From contig NZ_JAKZKV010000017.1 in the NCBI RefSeq assembly GCF_022808675.1, positions 1-55,171 of the forward strand: a stretch of 55,171 nucleotides of DNA, written 5' to 3'. The notes below the pieces were generated by a model. That model was given only the letters and a program-made list of their open reading frames with translations, was not told the DNA's origin and did not search any database. Positions 23,919 through 32,394 of this stretch are shown piece by piece (position 1 is the first letter of the stretch; each line of letters opens with the position of its first letter). Both the position numbers and the translations under genes were made by a program. The stretch is from Parabacteroides sp. FAFU027. Its GTDB lineage: Bacteria > Bacteroidota > Bacteroidia > Bacteroidales > UBA7332.

Positions 23919-25703
23919 CTACAGCCCGAGATTTATCTTCAACATCTCCAACTCGTTATGTAGCTCTGCCGGTAAATGACTGAATTTGTTATAGTGTTCA
24001 TCAATTGAGTCCACTTCGTCTTTCCATTCATCCGGATCTATTCTGAATAGCTGTTCCAGTTGTTCTGTAGTTATGTCAAGCCCTTCGGTGTTTATTTCTC
24101 CGGTCGCAGGGATTACCCCTAACGGAGTATTCTCTGTTTTCCTTTCATTATTGCAGCGGTCAAAAATGTAGGCCAGTATCCGGCTGTTTTCACAATATCC
24201 GGGCCACAGGAACTGACCCTCCTTTTTGCGGAACCAGTTTACTGTAAATATCTTAGGTAATAGCTCCGGCCTGGTGCATTTTCCCATCTCTATCCAGTGG
24301 GCAAAGTAATCGCCCATATTATATCCGCAGAAAGGTAACATGGCAAACGGATCGCGACGGACGCCGGGTTTCAGACCGATAGCTGCGGCCGTTACTTCCG
24401 AGCCGATAGTTGATCCCATAAATACCCCGTGATCCCAGTTGCGGGCTTCGAGGATCAACGGAACTGTTGTCGCCCGCCGGCCACCGAAGAGTATGGCCGA
24501 AATAGGAACTCCCATAGGATTTTCCCAGTCGGGGTCGATGCTGGGGCACTGTGATGCAGGTGCTGTAAAGCGTGAATTCAGGTGGGCGATGGGTTCGCAA
24601 TGTGTCGGTTCGTGGAAGCGGCCTTTCCAGTCCATTGTTCCGGGAGGCATATCGTGCCCGATGCCTTCCCACCATACGTCGCCATCCGGGGTCAGTCCCA
24701 CATTGGTAAACAGTGCGTTTTTGCTCACGGACAACATTGCATTCGGATTGGTATCCATGGAAGTGCAGGGCGCTACGCCAAAGAATCCGTTTTCAGGATT
24801 GACGGCATAGAGCCGCCCGTCGTGACGAAATTCCAGCCAGGCTATATCATCACCGATGGTCTCGACTTTCCAGCCGGGCAGGGTAGGGGTCAGCATGGCC
24901 AGATTTGTTTTCCCGCAAGCCGATGGAAATGCCGCTACAAAGTATTTCTTTTCTCCTTGCGGGTTTGTGATGCCGAGGATAAGCATGTGCTCGGCCATCC
25001 AGCCTTCATCAAGAGCTAAGGTGGAGGCAATGCGCAAGGCAAAACACTTCTTCCCTAACAGGGCGTTTCCTCCGTAACCGGAGCCAAAGGACCAGATTTC
25101 ACGGGTTTCGGGGAAATGGGCGATATATTTTCGTTCAATAGGAGCACATGGCCACTTTACATCCGGTTGTCCCGGTTCAAGCGGGTAACCTACGGAATGG
25201 ACGCATGGTACAAATATATCGGAATGGTCTATCAGGGCAAGTACCTCTTTTCCCATACGGGTAGTGATGCGCATATTGACCACCACATAAGGTGAATCGG
25301 TAAGTTGAACGCCAAGGTGGGATATGTCGGAGTGTAGTGGGCCCATGCAAAATGGGATCACATACATTGTGCGTCCTTTCATGCAGCCTTTATAGTGTTC
25401 ACGCAGGGTTGTCTTCATTTGTTCCGGATCATGCCAGTTATTGGTCGGTCCGGCATCTTCCCGCGATTCGGAACAGATAAAGGTCCGGCTTTCCACCCGG
25501 GCGACATCACTCGGGTCGGATTGAAAGTAATAGGAATTGGGTCTTAGTTTATCATTAAGCCTGACGGCCATTCCGCTGGAGACCATACCATTCAACAAAT
25601 GTTGATTTTCCTCTTCTGAGCCATCGCACCAATAGATTTTATCGGGAGTCATAAGTTCGGCCCATTTATTTACCCAATGGATTAAATCGTGATTCTTTGT
25701 CAT
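23919..25703 (-). CDS. pckG: Phosphoenolpyruvate carboxykinase (GTP-type)
   Basis: A 594-residue enzyme when started at the Met of MTKNHDLIHWVNKW (25703). An upstream in-frame ATG would add 64 atypical residues and run into the upp gene, so I reject it. GTP-class marks include CDGSEEENQHLL, RTMYVIPFCMGP, the P-loop FPSACGKTNLAM, the GDDIAWLEF metal/nucleotide segment and PISAILFGGRRATTVPL. It interconverts oxaloacetate and PEP plus CO2. In succinate-forming anaerobes it can run in the carboxylating direction; many Bacteroidales use the ATP-type PckA instead, so the GTP type is notable. It stands divergent from upp. Confidence 0.95.
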   Translation of the reverse strand: MTKNHDLIHWVNKWAELMTPDKIYWCDGSEEENQHLLNGMVSSGMAVRLNDKLRPNSYYFQSDPSDVARVESRTFICSESREDAGPTNNWHDPEQMKTTLREHYKGCMKGRTMYVIPFCMGPLHSDISHLGVQLTDSPYVVVNMRITTRMGKEVLALIDHSDIFVPCVHSVGYPLEPGQPDVKWPCAPIERKYIAHFPETREIWSFGSGYGGNALLGKKCFALRIASTLALDEGWMAEHMLILGITNPQGEKKYFVAAFPSACGKTNLAMLTPTLPGWKVETIGDDIAWLEFRHDGRLYAVNPENGFFGVAPCTSMDTNPNAMLSVSKNALFTNVGLTPDGDVWWEGIGHDMPPGTMDWKGRFHEPTHCEPIAHLNSRFTAPASQCPSIDPDWENPMGVPISAILFGGRRATTVPLILEARNWDHGVFMGSTIGSEVTAAAIGLKPGVRRDPFAMLPFCGYNMGDYFAHWIEMGKCTRPELLPKIFTVNWFRKKEGQFLWPGYCENSRILAYIFDRCNNERKTENTPLGVIPATGEINTEGLDITTEQLEQLFRIDPDEWKDEVDSIDEHYNKFSHLPAELHNELEMLKINLGL

Positions 25704-25833
25704 AGTGAGCAATATTAGTTCTGAATGTATTTGTCGAATGGAGTGGAGTGAACGCAATCTTATCTTCTTTCTACTATAACAAATCAAATTCTGTTTTTGA
25801 CATAAATTGACATGGAAAAAATGATTCAGGTAG

Positions 25834-25841
25834 TATATTTG
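25834..25841 (+). promoter_or_regulatory. -7 element TATATTTG of upp
   Basis: TATATTTG matches TAnnTTTG 42 bases before the upp ATG; a TTGACA lies at 25807-25812. Confidence 0.5.
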
Positions 25842-25883
25842 TCTATGTAAACAGAATTGAGCACTATTTAATCTATATCGAGT

Positions 25884-26537
25884 ATGGTTTTGCATGATCT
25901 TTCCCGGAATAATTCGGAGCTTTCACGTTTTGTGGCTGAGATTCGCGATGTGAATGTTCAAAAAGATCGTCTTCGTTTCCGCCGTAATCTGGAACGGATA
26001 GGGGAGGTCATGGCCTATGAAATCAGCAGAACATTTACCTATTCGCCCAAAGCGATTCAGACGCCTCTGGGTATATCACACGTAGAGACATCTGATAATC
26101 GGATTGTGATTGCGACCGTCTTGCGGGCCGGACTGCCTTTTCATCAGGGGTTTCTCAACATCCTCGATAAGGCGGAGAATGCGTTTGTATCGGCTTTTCG
26201 AAAGTATAAAGACGAGGAGCAATTTGAGATTTGTAGTGAATACCTGGCCTCTCCCGGCCTGGATGGGAAGACGCTGATCATTGCCGACCCCATGCTGGCA
26301 ACCGGAAGTTCTCTCGAAATGGCCTATAATATACTGAAGACTAAAGGAACTCCCACTCACACCTATATTGCCTGCGTGATAGCCAGTCAGCCGGCGGTTG
26401 ATTATTTTATGGGGAAGTTTGGTGAGGAAAATGTCTCCCTGTGGGTGGCAGCCATTGACCCGGAGCTGAATGCGCATGCTTATATTATTCCGGGGCTCGG
26501 TGATGCGGGTGATTTGGCTTTCGGAGAAAAAGAATAA
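25884..26537 (+). CDS. upp: Uracil phosphoribosyltransferase
   Basis: A 217-residue pyrimidine salvage enzyme making UMP from uracil and PRPP. The PRPP-binding motif is LIIADPMLATGSSLEMA; the uracil-binding C-terminal segment reads VAAIDPELNAHAYIIPGLGDAGDLAFG, and the N-terminal half has VLRAGLPFHQGFL. It is monocistronic, with its own promoter and a terminator directly after. Confidence 0.95.
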   Translation: MVLHDLSRNNSELSRFVAEIRDVNVQKDRLRFRRNLERIGEVMAYEISRTFTYSPKAIQTPLGISHVETSDNRIVIATVLRAGLPFHQGFLNILDKAENAFVSAFRKYKDEEQFEICSEYLASPGLDGKTLIIADPMLATGSSLEMAYNILKTKGTPTHTYIACVIASQPAVDYFMGKFGEENVSLWVAAIDPELNAHAYIIPGLGDAGDLAFGEKE

Positions 26538-26556
26538 GTTCTTTCCCGGCAACAAT

Positions 26557-26602
26557 AAAAAACGTCGAAATGATTAAGAGGTATCATTCCGACGTTTTTT
26601 TT
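26557..26602. terminator. Bidirectional terminator between upp and the lyase gene
   Basis: AACGTCG (26561-26567) pairs with CGACGTT (26590-26596); the stem continues inward through AATGAT/ATCATT after one mismatch. A-run on the left and T-run on the right serve both convergent genes. Confidence 0.85.
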
Positions 26603-26639
26603 GTTGTTCTATTTTGTTATTGGGAGCTCTATCCGGCAG

Positions 26640-27884
26640 TTATTTATCAGCCTTGCTTTTGGCTATTTCTACGGCATATACGCTTTCAAATCCTTCAAAA
26701 TTAGCCCGGAAGATAACCCATTTCATGTCCGGTGAAAAATGGATATTGGGTTCCAGCTTGTATTTATGGAACTTCATGTTGACTAACCGTTCCGCTTTGA
26801 AGTGATTCCCTTCCGGAGTGAAGAGGTAAATCCACTTTCCGTTTTTCGCATTGGCTACCGACACGGTATCGCCACCGTCACCGGCAAATAGTTTCTGGTC
26901 AGGAGACGTTGTGTAATGTACGCTCCATTGATCGCGGGTCAGTCGGTATTTCACCTCTTTCCCCGTTTTCAGATTTGTCCCTCCTACATAGAAATCCTTT
27001 CCGCGAGGTAATTGCAGGTCGTACCAGATCGTCTTTCCATCCTGACCAAACCATTCGTGGCCGGCAATTTCATCTTTCATGCTTCTTTTATGGATAAGTC
27101 CGACTTTCTGGGTGTCCGTATTGATTGTCCAGATTCTGTCCACCTTTTGCCACGGTCCTTCATGGCAGAACATCATCACTTTGGGATCTGCCGGTGAAAA
27201 CTGCACGTGATTGAGCCATGCATTATCGGTAAAGAGTCGCGTAAGTTGTTTTGTTTTGAGATTGATGGCGAATAGAGTTCTCGGCAAGCGAGCTTCATAT
27301 ATTCTGTTGAAAAAATCTTTCTTTTCCGGGTAGGCTTTCACGATCTCTTTTTCCGCTTCGGAAGAGCTGACTCCGCCCAGCAACGTTTCATCTGCATTTA
27401 ACGTGGTGATTCCTCCTTTGAAGTCGGATGGGAATACAAATACGAGTTCTGTCTGTTGTGAGTCTGCATTTGTGCTGAAAACGCTGTCTTCGACCTGGTA
27501 GTAGATGTTGTGAGAGCGTTGGTCCACGATTTCCCCTCTTTTGTATGTTGTACTGCCGGTGAGTTGTTTTATCTCCAGCGTTTTCAGGTTAACCGTGAAT
27601 AAATTCTGTCCCATGCCGTCTGCTTTGTAGGCGTCATTTCCGTAAAATACCATACGATCGCCTTCATTGCCTTTTCCGGAAATAAACGGATTGTTGTGAA
27701 AATAGAAGCTTGCACTGTTGCCTTCACGTTGCGTCAGTCGAATGACTTTGTGATGGGTCTCTTTGTCTATCCAGGCGTTGGGCATTTTATGACCGCCTGT
27801 CTGCATTACGGTTTGAGCTGCCAGATTTACCGGTGAGCTGATAAAGGCTAAAAGCATTAGCCTGAGGAATGTGTTTTTGTTCAT
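26640..27884 (-). CDS. Oligogalacturonate lyase-like protein (PL22-type propeller), secreted
   Basis: A 414-residue protein with a signal peptide (about 1-23, ending NLAAQ). The beta-propeller pattern and the segments MMFCHEGPWQKVDRIWTIN, IAGHEWFGQDGKTIWYDLQ and LEPNIHFSPDMKWVIFRAN match, from memory, the oligogalacturonate lyase (PL22) family, whose conserved histidines bind Mn2+ and which cleaves unsaturated digalacturonate. A related WD40/TolB-like propeller of other function is possible. It is divergent from the Nudix-type regulator gene and shares with it a spacer carrying four copies of one half-site, so it may belong to that regulon. Confidence 0.78.
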   Translation of the reverse strand: MNKNTFLRLMLLAFISSPVNLAAQTVMQTGGHKMPNAWIDKETHHKVIRLTQREGNSASFYFHNNPFISGKGNEGDRMVFYGNDAYKADGMGQNLFTVNLKTLEIKQLTGSTTYKRGEIVDQRSHNIYYQVEDSVFSTNADSQQTELVFVFPSDFKGGITTLNADETLLGGVSSSEAEKEIVKAYPEKKDFFNRIYEARLPRTLFAINLKTKQLTRLFTDNAWLNHVQFSPADPKVMMFCHEGPWQKVDRIWTINTDTQKVGLIHKRSMKDEIAGHEWFGQDGKTIWYDLQLPRGKDFYVGGTNLKTGKEVKYRLTRDQWSVHYTTSPDQKLFAGDGGDTVSVANAKNGKWIYLFTPEGNHFKAERLVNMKFHKYKLEPNIHFSPDMKWVIFRANFEGFESVYAVEIAKSKADK

Positions 27885-28054
27885 GGGTTTTATTGTCAGG
27901 GTTATAGGTGTTATTCGATGTTATAGTTACATAGGCCAAATATATATCCCTTCACCAGATCAGAGCATAACGATTTTGATAGATTGATTGTTCCTTTTGA
28001 CGGGATTGGCGTTTTCTTTATCCAATTCAGTCGGATAAATTGTTGTTGTGTTTT

Positions 28055-28220
28055 TTACAATAAGATAAGCTGCTTTTCTTATTGTAAAATCTACATTGTA
28101 GACATTCGGGTAAATGCTTTTGAAATAGGCGTTTATCATATACCCTTATTGTAAAATGTATGAATATTAAATAGTTGATATTCAGTACATTATGTTTTAT
28201 AACATCGCGATTACAATAAG
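28055..28220. promoter_or_regulatory. Four copies of TTACAATAAG/CTTATTGTAA between lyase and regulator genes
   Basis: Sites (coordinates within a base or two): 28055-28064 as TTACAATAAG, 28079-28088 as CTTATTGTAA, 28145-28154 as CTTATTGTAA and 28211-28220 as TTACAATAAG. The first two form an inverted repeat with 12-bp perfect arms (TTTTACAATAAG) around about 13 bases. The last lies in the -33 region of the regulator promoter. A further palindrome TCTACATTGTAGA lies near 28090-28102. The 390-base spacer shows no gene. Confidence 0.85.
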
Positions 28221-28239
28221 CTTTTCGTAAAAGTGACTA

Positions 28240-28247
28240 TATCTTTG
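28240..28247 (+). promoter_or_regulatory. -7 element TATCTTTG of the Nudix-type regulator gene
   Basis: TATCTTTG lies about 28 bases before the start codon. The operator half-site at 28211-28220 sits about 20 bases upstream, overlapping the -33 position. Confidence 0.6.
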
Positions 28248-28274
28248 TAGTCGTTAATCAAATCAATCGTTTCA

Positions 28275-28994
28275 GTGAGTACAAATCCCGGCTTCTTTCC
28301 GCATTTATCTGTTGACTGTGTCCTGTTAGGTTACGACGGAGAAAAACTTAACGTGCTATTAGTAGAATATGGTAGCGAACTGGATACGGAGAAATTCAAC
28401 AGCCAGAAGCTGCCGGGAAGTGTTATTTACGATAACGAAGATGTGGATGATGCGGCAGAACGGGTTTTGTATGAACTGACCGGCATCAAAAACATTTACA
28501 TGAAACAGTTTAAATGTTTTGCCAACCCAGATCGTACTAAAAATCCACGTGATAAATACTGGCTGGAGAATGCCATCCGGCAAAAGATTGGCCGGATTAT
28601 TACGGTCGGTTACCTGGCATTGCTGCGCATTGATAAGAAAGGACCGCAACTCTCCAAAGAGCATAATGCGACTTGGTGTCCGCTTGATGAGTTGCAATCC
28701 CTTGCCTTTGACCATAATCTGATTATCGAGGATGCGGTGAAGCAGGTGCGCAAAGAGATTGAGATGGAGCCTGCGGTATTGTTTGAGCTTTTACCTAGAA
28801 AATTTACAGCACTTGAGCTTCGTACTCTTTTCGATATGGTACACGGTGTGAAAGCCGATGTGCGCAATTTCCACAAAAAGATAGCAGCGATGGAGTATGT
28901 CGTTCCATTGGAAGAGCGACAGAGCAATGTATCGCACCGTGCGGCACGCTATTATCGCTTCGATAAGAAGATTTATAATAAGATACACGGGTAA
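28275..28994 (+). CDS. Nudix-domain transcriptional regulator of xylose genes (NrtR/AraR-like)
   Basis: A 239-residue protein: an N-terminal Nudix-like domain (about 8-150) and a C-terminal winged-helix domain (about 155-235: LFELLPRKFTALELRTLFDMVHG, then FHKKIAAMEYVVPLEE). The Nudix box at 48-70 is degenerate: where catalytic enzymes have RExxEE this reads RVLYEL, so it should bind but not hydrolyse a ligand. In Bacteroidetes such regulators (for example AraR) sense a sugar and control neighbouring catabolic genes. It starts at GTG and precedes xylB by about 100 bases, which points to a xylose regulator. The repeated half-sites upstream are its likely operator. Confidence 0.87.
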   Translation: MSTNPGFFPHLSVDCVLLGYDGEKLNVLLVEYGSELDTEKFNSQKLPGSVIYDNEDVDDAAERVLYELTGIKNIYMKQFKCFANPDRTKNPRDKYWLENAIRQKIGRIITVGYLALLRIDKKGPQLSKEHNATWCPLDELQSLAFDHNLIIEDAVKQVRKEIEMEPAVLFELLPRKFTALELRTLFDMVHGVKADVRNFHKKIAAMEYVVPLEERQSNVSHRAARYYRFDKKIYNKIHG

Positions 28995-29097
28995 TAAAGG
29001 GATTGAGGGATTGAATAATAGAGGGGGAGAATGAAGAATCTCACAAATTGCAATCTAAACGTAAGACTTATAACGTATAACGTAAAACATAAAGACA

Positions 29098-30570
29098 ATG
29101 TATTTATTAGGAGTTGACATTGGTAGTTCATCGGTAAAGGCTTCGCTGGTTAATGCAGAGACCGGCAAATGTGTGGCCACCGACTTTTCACCGAAAGTAG
29201 AGATGGAAATCATGGCTGTAAAAGCGGGTTGGGCAGAACAAAGCCCTGAAGCCTGGTGGGCCAATATGAAAAATGCCATCCAGTCGATCATGTCCAAATC
29301 GGGCGTATCGGGCAATGAAATCAAAGCCATCGGTATCTCTTACCAGATGCACGGCCTGGTGTTGGTGGACAAAAACAAAGAGGTGCTCCGTCCGTCTATC
29401 ATCTGGTGTGACAGCCGCGCCGTACCTTACGGTGAAAAGGCTTTCAAAGCCATCGGAGAAGAACAATGCCTTTCTCACCTGCTCAACTCTCCGGGTAACT
29501 TTACCGCATCCAAACTGGCCTGGGTAAAGGAAAACGAACCCGAACTCTTCGCTAAAATCTACAAAATCATGCTTCCGGGCGACTACATCGCCATGAGACT
29601 GACCGGTGAAATCACCACTACCGTTTCCGGATTGTCGGAAGGTATGTTCTGGGATTTCAAAACGAATTCAGTTTCGGAAGATGTGATGAAATACTACGGA
29701 TTTGACGCTTCTGTCATCCCGACTATCCTGCCTACGTTTGCTGATCAGGGTAAAGTAACAGCTGATATTGCTGCCGAACTGGGACTGGCTGCCGGAATTC
29801 CCGTTACTTATCGTGCCGGAGACCAACCGAATAACGCACTCTCACTTAATGTGTTCAATCCGGGTGAGATTGCCGCAACAGCTGGTACGTCAGGGGTTGT
29901 ATATGGTGTAAACGGCCACGTGAATTATGATCCGCAATCACGCGTAAATACATTTGCTCATGTTAATCACACTGCTGATACTACCCGTTTGGGCGTATTA
30001 CTTTGTGTAAATGGTACCGGTATCCTGAATTCATGGATGAAGAAGAACGTTGCGCCGGAAGGGATCTCGTACAATGAGATGAACGAGCTGGCAGAAGCTG
30101 TGGCAATCGGATCAAACGGTATCTCTATCCTGCCTTTCGGTAATGGTGCTGAGCGCATGCTCAACAATAAAGAGGTGGGCTGCTCGGTGCATGGCATCAA
30201 CTTCAACAAACACGGTAAAGCTCACCTGTTGCGTGCGGCTCAGGAGGGTATCGTATTCTCCTTCGCTTACGGTATGGAGGTGATGCAGGGCATGGGTATT
30301 GATACCCGTGTCATTCGCGCCGGTTTCGCCAACATGTTTATGAGCCCGATCTTCCGTGATACACTGGCTGGTGTTACCGGAGCTACCATTGAGTTGTTTG
30401 ATACAGACGGTTCTGTAGGTGCGGCTAAAGGTGCAGGTATCGGTGCCGGAATCTACAAATCAAACGTTGAGGCCTTTGCATCACTCGAGAAACTGAAAGT
30501 AATCGAACCCAATAAAGCTCAGGAAGAAGCTTATAAGGCGGCTTATGAGTTGTGGAAAAGCAAGCTTTAA
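29098..30570 (+). CDS. xylB: Xylulokinase
   Basis: A 490-residue FGGY-family sugar kinase. The phosphate-1 loop is LLGVDIGSSSVKASLV, the substrate segment SYQMHGLVLVDKN includes the family Gln-Met-His-Gly, and IIWCDSRA follows. The C-terminal domain has AGTSGVVYGV and RAGFANMFMSPIFRDTLAG. It phosphorylates D-xylulose to xylulose-5-phosphate, feeding the pentose phosphate pathway. It lies between the regulator gene and xylA and is likely read from the regulator promoter or from a weak one in the 103-base spacer. Confidence 0.95.
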   Translation: MYLLGVDIGSSSVKASLVNAETGKCVATDFSPKVEMEIMAVKAGWAEQSPEAWWANMKNAIQSIMSKSGVSGNEIKAIGISYQMHGLVLVDKNKEVLRPSIIWCDSRAVPYGEKAFKAIGEEQCLSHLLNSPGNFTASKLAWVKENEPELFAKIYKIMLPGDYIAMRLTGEITTTVSGLSEGMFWDFKTNSVSEDVMKYYGFDASVIPTILPTFADQGKVTADIAAELGLAAGIPVTYRAGDQPNNALSLNVFNPGEIAATAGTSGVVYGVNGHVNYDPQSRVNTFAHVNHTADTTRLGVLLCVNGTGILNSWMKKNVAPEGISYNEMNELAEAVAIGSNGISILPFGNGAERMLNNKEVGCSVHGINFNKHGKAHLLRAAQEGIVFSFAYGMEVMQGMGIDTRVIRAGFANMFMSPIFRDTLAGVTGATIELFDTDGSVGAAKGAGIGAGIYKSNVEAFASLEKLKVIEPNKAQEEAYKAAYELWKSKL

Positions 30571-30578
30571 TTCATCTA

Positions 30579-30707
30579 CCCCTAAATCCCCTAAAGGGGA
30601 CTTCTACAGAATTGCAAATATGAACTGTGAGCGCTTAGGGAAACTGAGATTTGTACTTCTGTAAATGTTTAGCACTCTCTAAAAGTCTCCTTTAGGGGAT
30701 TTAGGGG
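30579..30707. repeat. Long inverted repeat between xylB and xylA
   Basis: A 25-bp left arm beginning CCCCTAAATCCCC at 30579-30603 is complementary to 30683-30707 with one mismatch, around a loop of about 79 bases. This CCCCTAAATCCCCTAAAGGGG type of sequence looks like a dispersed intergenic element. It may also weaken transcription between the genes, so xylA may have its own promoter. Confidence 0.85.
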
Positions 30708-30860
30708 CGGGAAGACAAAGTACAAACACAATAACCTCAACGAAGAATATTAGCACTTTACAATTTACGGCTTTTAGAGAAGTTAATAATTCAATAATCA
30801 ATTATCAATGACTTCCTTGTCTTTTTTTAGGAGACAGGGAGTCTCAAAACACAAAACAAG

Positions 30861-32177
30861 ATGGCACAAAAAGAGTATTTTCCTGGCATAGGAAAAATCA
30901 AATTTGAAGGTAAAGAGAGTAAAAACCCTATGGCTTTCCGTTACTACGATGCAGAGAAAGTAGTTTTCGGTAAAACTATGGCTGAGTGGTTCAAATTCAG
31001 CATGGCATGGTGGCACACTTTGTGCGCTGAAGGTGGAGACCCATTCGGTGGCGGTACTCAGGTTCACCCATGGGTAGGTGCAACTGATGCTGTACAAGCT
31101 GCAAAAGACAAAATGGATGCTGGTTTCGAGTTCATGCAAAAAATGGGTATCGAATACTACTGTTTCCACGATATCGACTTGGTAAGCGAAGGCAGCAGCA
31201 TCGAAGAATACGAAGCTAACCTGAAAGCTATCGTTGAATATGCTAAACAAAAACAAGCTGAGACTGGTATCAAACTGATGTGGGGTACTGCAAACGTATT
31301 CTCTCCTGCTCGTTATATGAACGGTGCAAGCACCAACCCTGATTTCGATACTGCTGCCCGTGCAATGTTGCAAATCAAAAACGCTATCGACGCTACTATC
31401 GCATTGGGTGGTAGAGGTTATGTGTTCTGGGGAGGACGTGAAGGTTACATGTCATTGTTGAACACTGATATGAAACGTGAAAAACAACACATGGGTACCA
31501 TGTTGCAAAAAGCACGTGACTATGCCCGCGCTAAAGGTTTCAAAGGCGTGTTCCTTATCGAGCCTAAACCAATGGAGCCAATGAAACATCAGTATGATGT
31601 GGATAGCGAAACTGTAATCGGCTTCCTGAAAGAGTTCGGTTTGGAAAATGATTTCAAATTGAACATCGAGGTTAACCACGCTACTTTGGCTGGCCACACT
31701 TTCGAGCACGAATTGCAGTGTGCCGTTGATGCCGGTATGTTGGGTGCTATCGACGCAAACCGCGGTGACGTTCAGAACGGTTGGGATACTGACCAATTCC
31801 CTGTTGACATTTTCGAATTGACTCAGGCTATGATGGTAGTGCTTAAAGGTGGTGGTATGCAAGGTTGCGGTACCAACTTCGATGCTAAAATCCGTCGTAA
31901 CTCTACCGATATGGATGACTTGTTCATCGCTCACATTGGTGCAATGGACGTAATGGCTCGTGCTTTGGAATCAGCTGCTGCTATCCTTAAAGAGTCTCCA
32001 TACCAAAAAATGGTTTCTGACCGTTACGCATCTTATGATGCTGGTAAAGGTAAAGAATTCGAAGAAGGTAAACTTTCTTTGGAAGATGTTTACGCTTACG
32101 CAAAAGCAAACGGAGAACCAAAACAAATCAGCGGAAAACAAGAGCTTTACGAAGCGATTGTAAACATGTATATCTAA
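30861..32177 (+). CDS. xylA: Xylose isomerase
   Basis: A 438-residue class II xylose isomerase (about 440 residues is typical). The catalytic His-Asp pair is in [13 protein letters not shown]; metal ligands are in [32 protein letters not shown] and GAIDANRGD. It converts D-xylose to D-xylulose with two divalent metal ions. Bacteroidales enzymes of this type are known for working well in yeast. The strong codon bias (GAA, GCT, AAA) suggests high expression. A hairpin terminator follows. Confidence 0.98.
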   Translation: MAQKEYFPGIGKIKFEGKESKNPMAFRYYDAEKVVFGKTMAEWFKFSMAWWHTLCAEGGDPFGGGTQVHPWVGATDAVQAAKDKMDAGFEFMQKMGIEYYCFHDIDLVSEGSSIEEYEANLKAIVEYAKQKQAETGIKLMWGTANVFSPARYMNGASTNPDFDTAARAMLQIKNAIDATIALGGRGYVFWGGREGYMSLLNTDMKREKQHMGTMLQKARDYARAKGFKGVFLIEPKPMEPMKHQYDVDSETVIGFLKEFGLENDFKLNIEVNHATLAGHTFEHELQCAVDAGMLGAIDANRGDVQNGWDTDQFPVDIFELTQAMMVVLKGGGMQGCGTNFDAKIRRNSTDMDDLFIAHIGAMDVMARALESAAAILKESPYQKMVSDRYASYDAGKGKEFEEGKLSLEDVYAYAKANGEPKQISGKQELYEAIVNMYI

Positions 32178-32193
32178 TCAGATAACAGATAGA

Positions 32194-32250
32194 AGAGCAA
32201 AGACATAAGACTGTTGAAACCATATCATGGTCTTGTCTTTGCTCTTTTTT
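32194..32250 (+). terminator. Intrinsic terminator after xylA
   Basis: AGAGCAAAGACA (32194-32205) pairs with TGTCTTTGCTCT (32234-32245), extended inward by AAGAC/GTCTT, followed by TTTTTTT. Sugar transporter transcription probably restarts or reads through. Confidence 0.85.
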
Positions 32251-32394
32251 TGAATTCAGATAACAGACAACAGAAATCAAACTAAAGATAAAGGACTAAA
32301 GAAAAACACCACTGACCATAACGTCTTTTGTCTTTGATCTAATCATCTTGATTAAATAAATCTACTAATTACTAATACCTAACAACTCACAACC

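Noticed and set aside
25704-25895. Upstream extension of the PEPCK gene by 64 residues
   Set aside because: It overlaps the upp start and its promoter region, has atypical sequence, and PEPCK of this class starts near the later Met.
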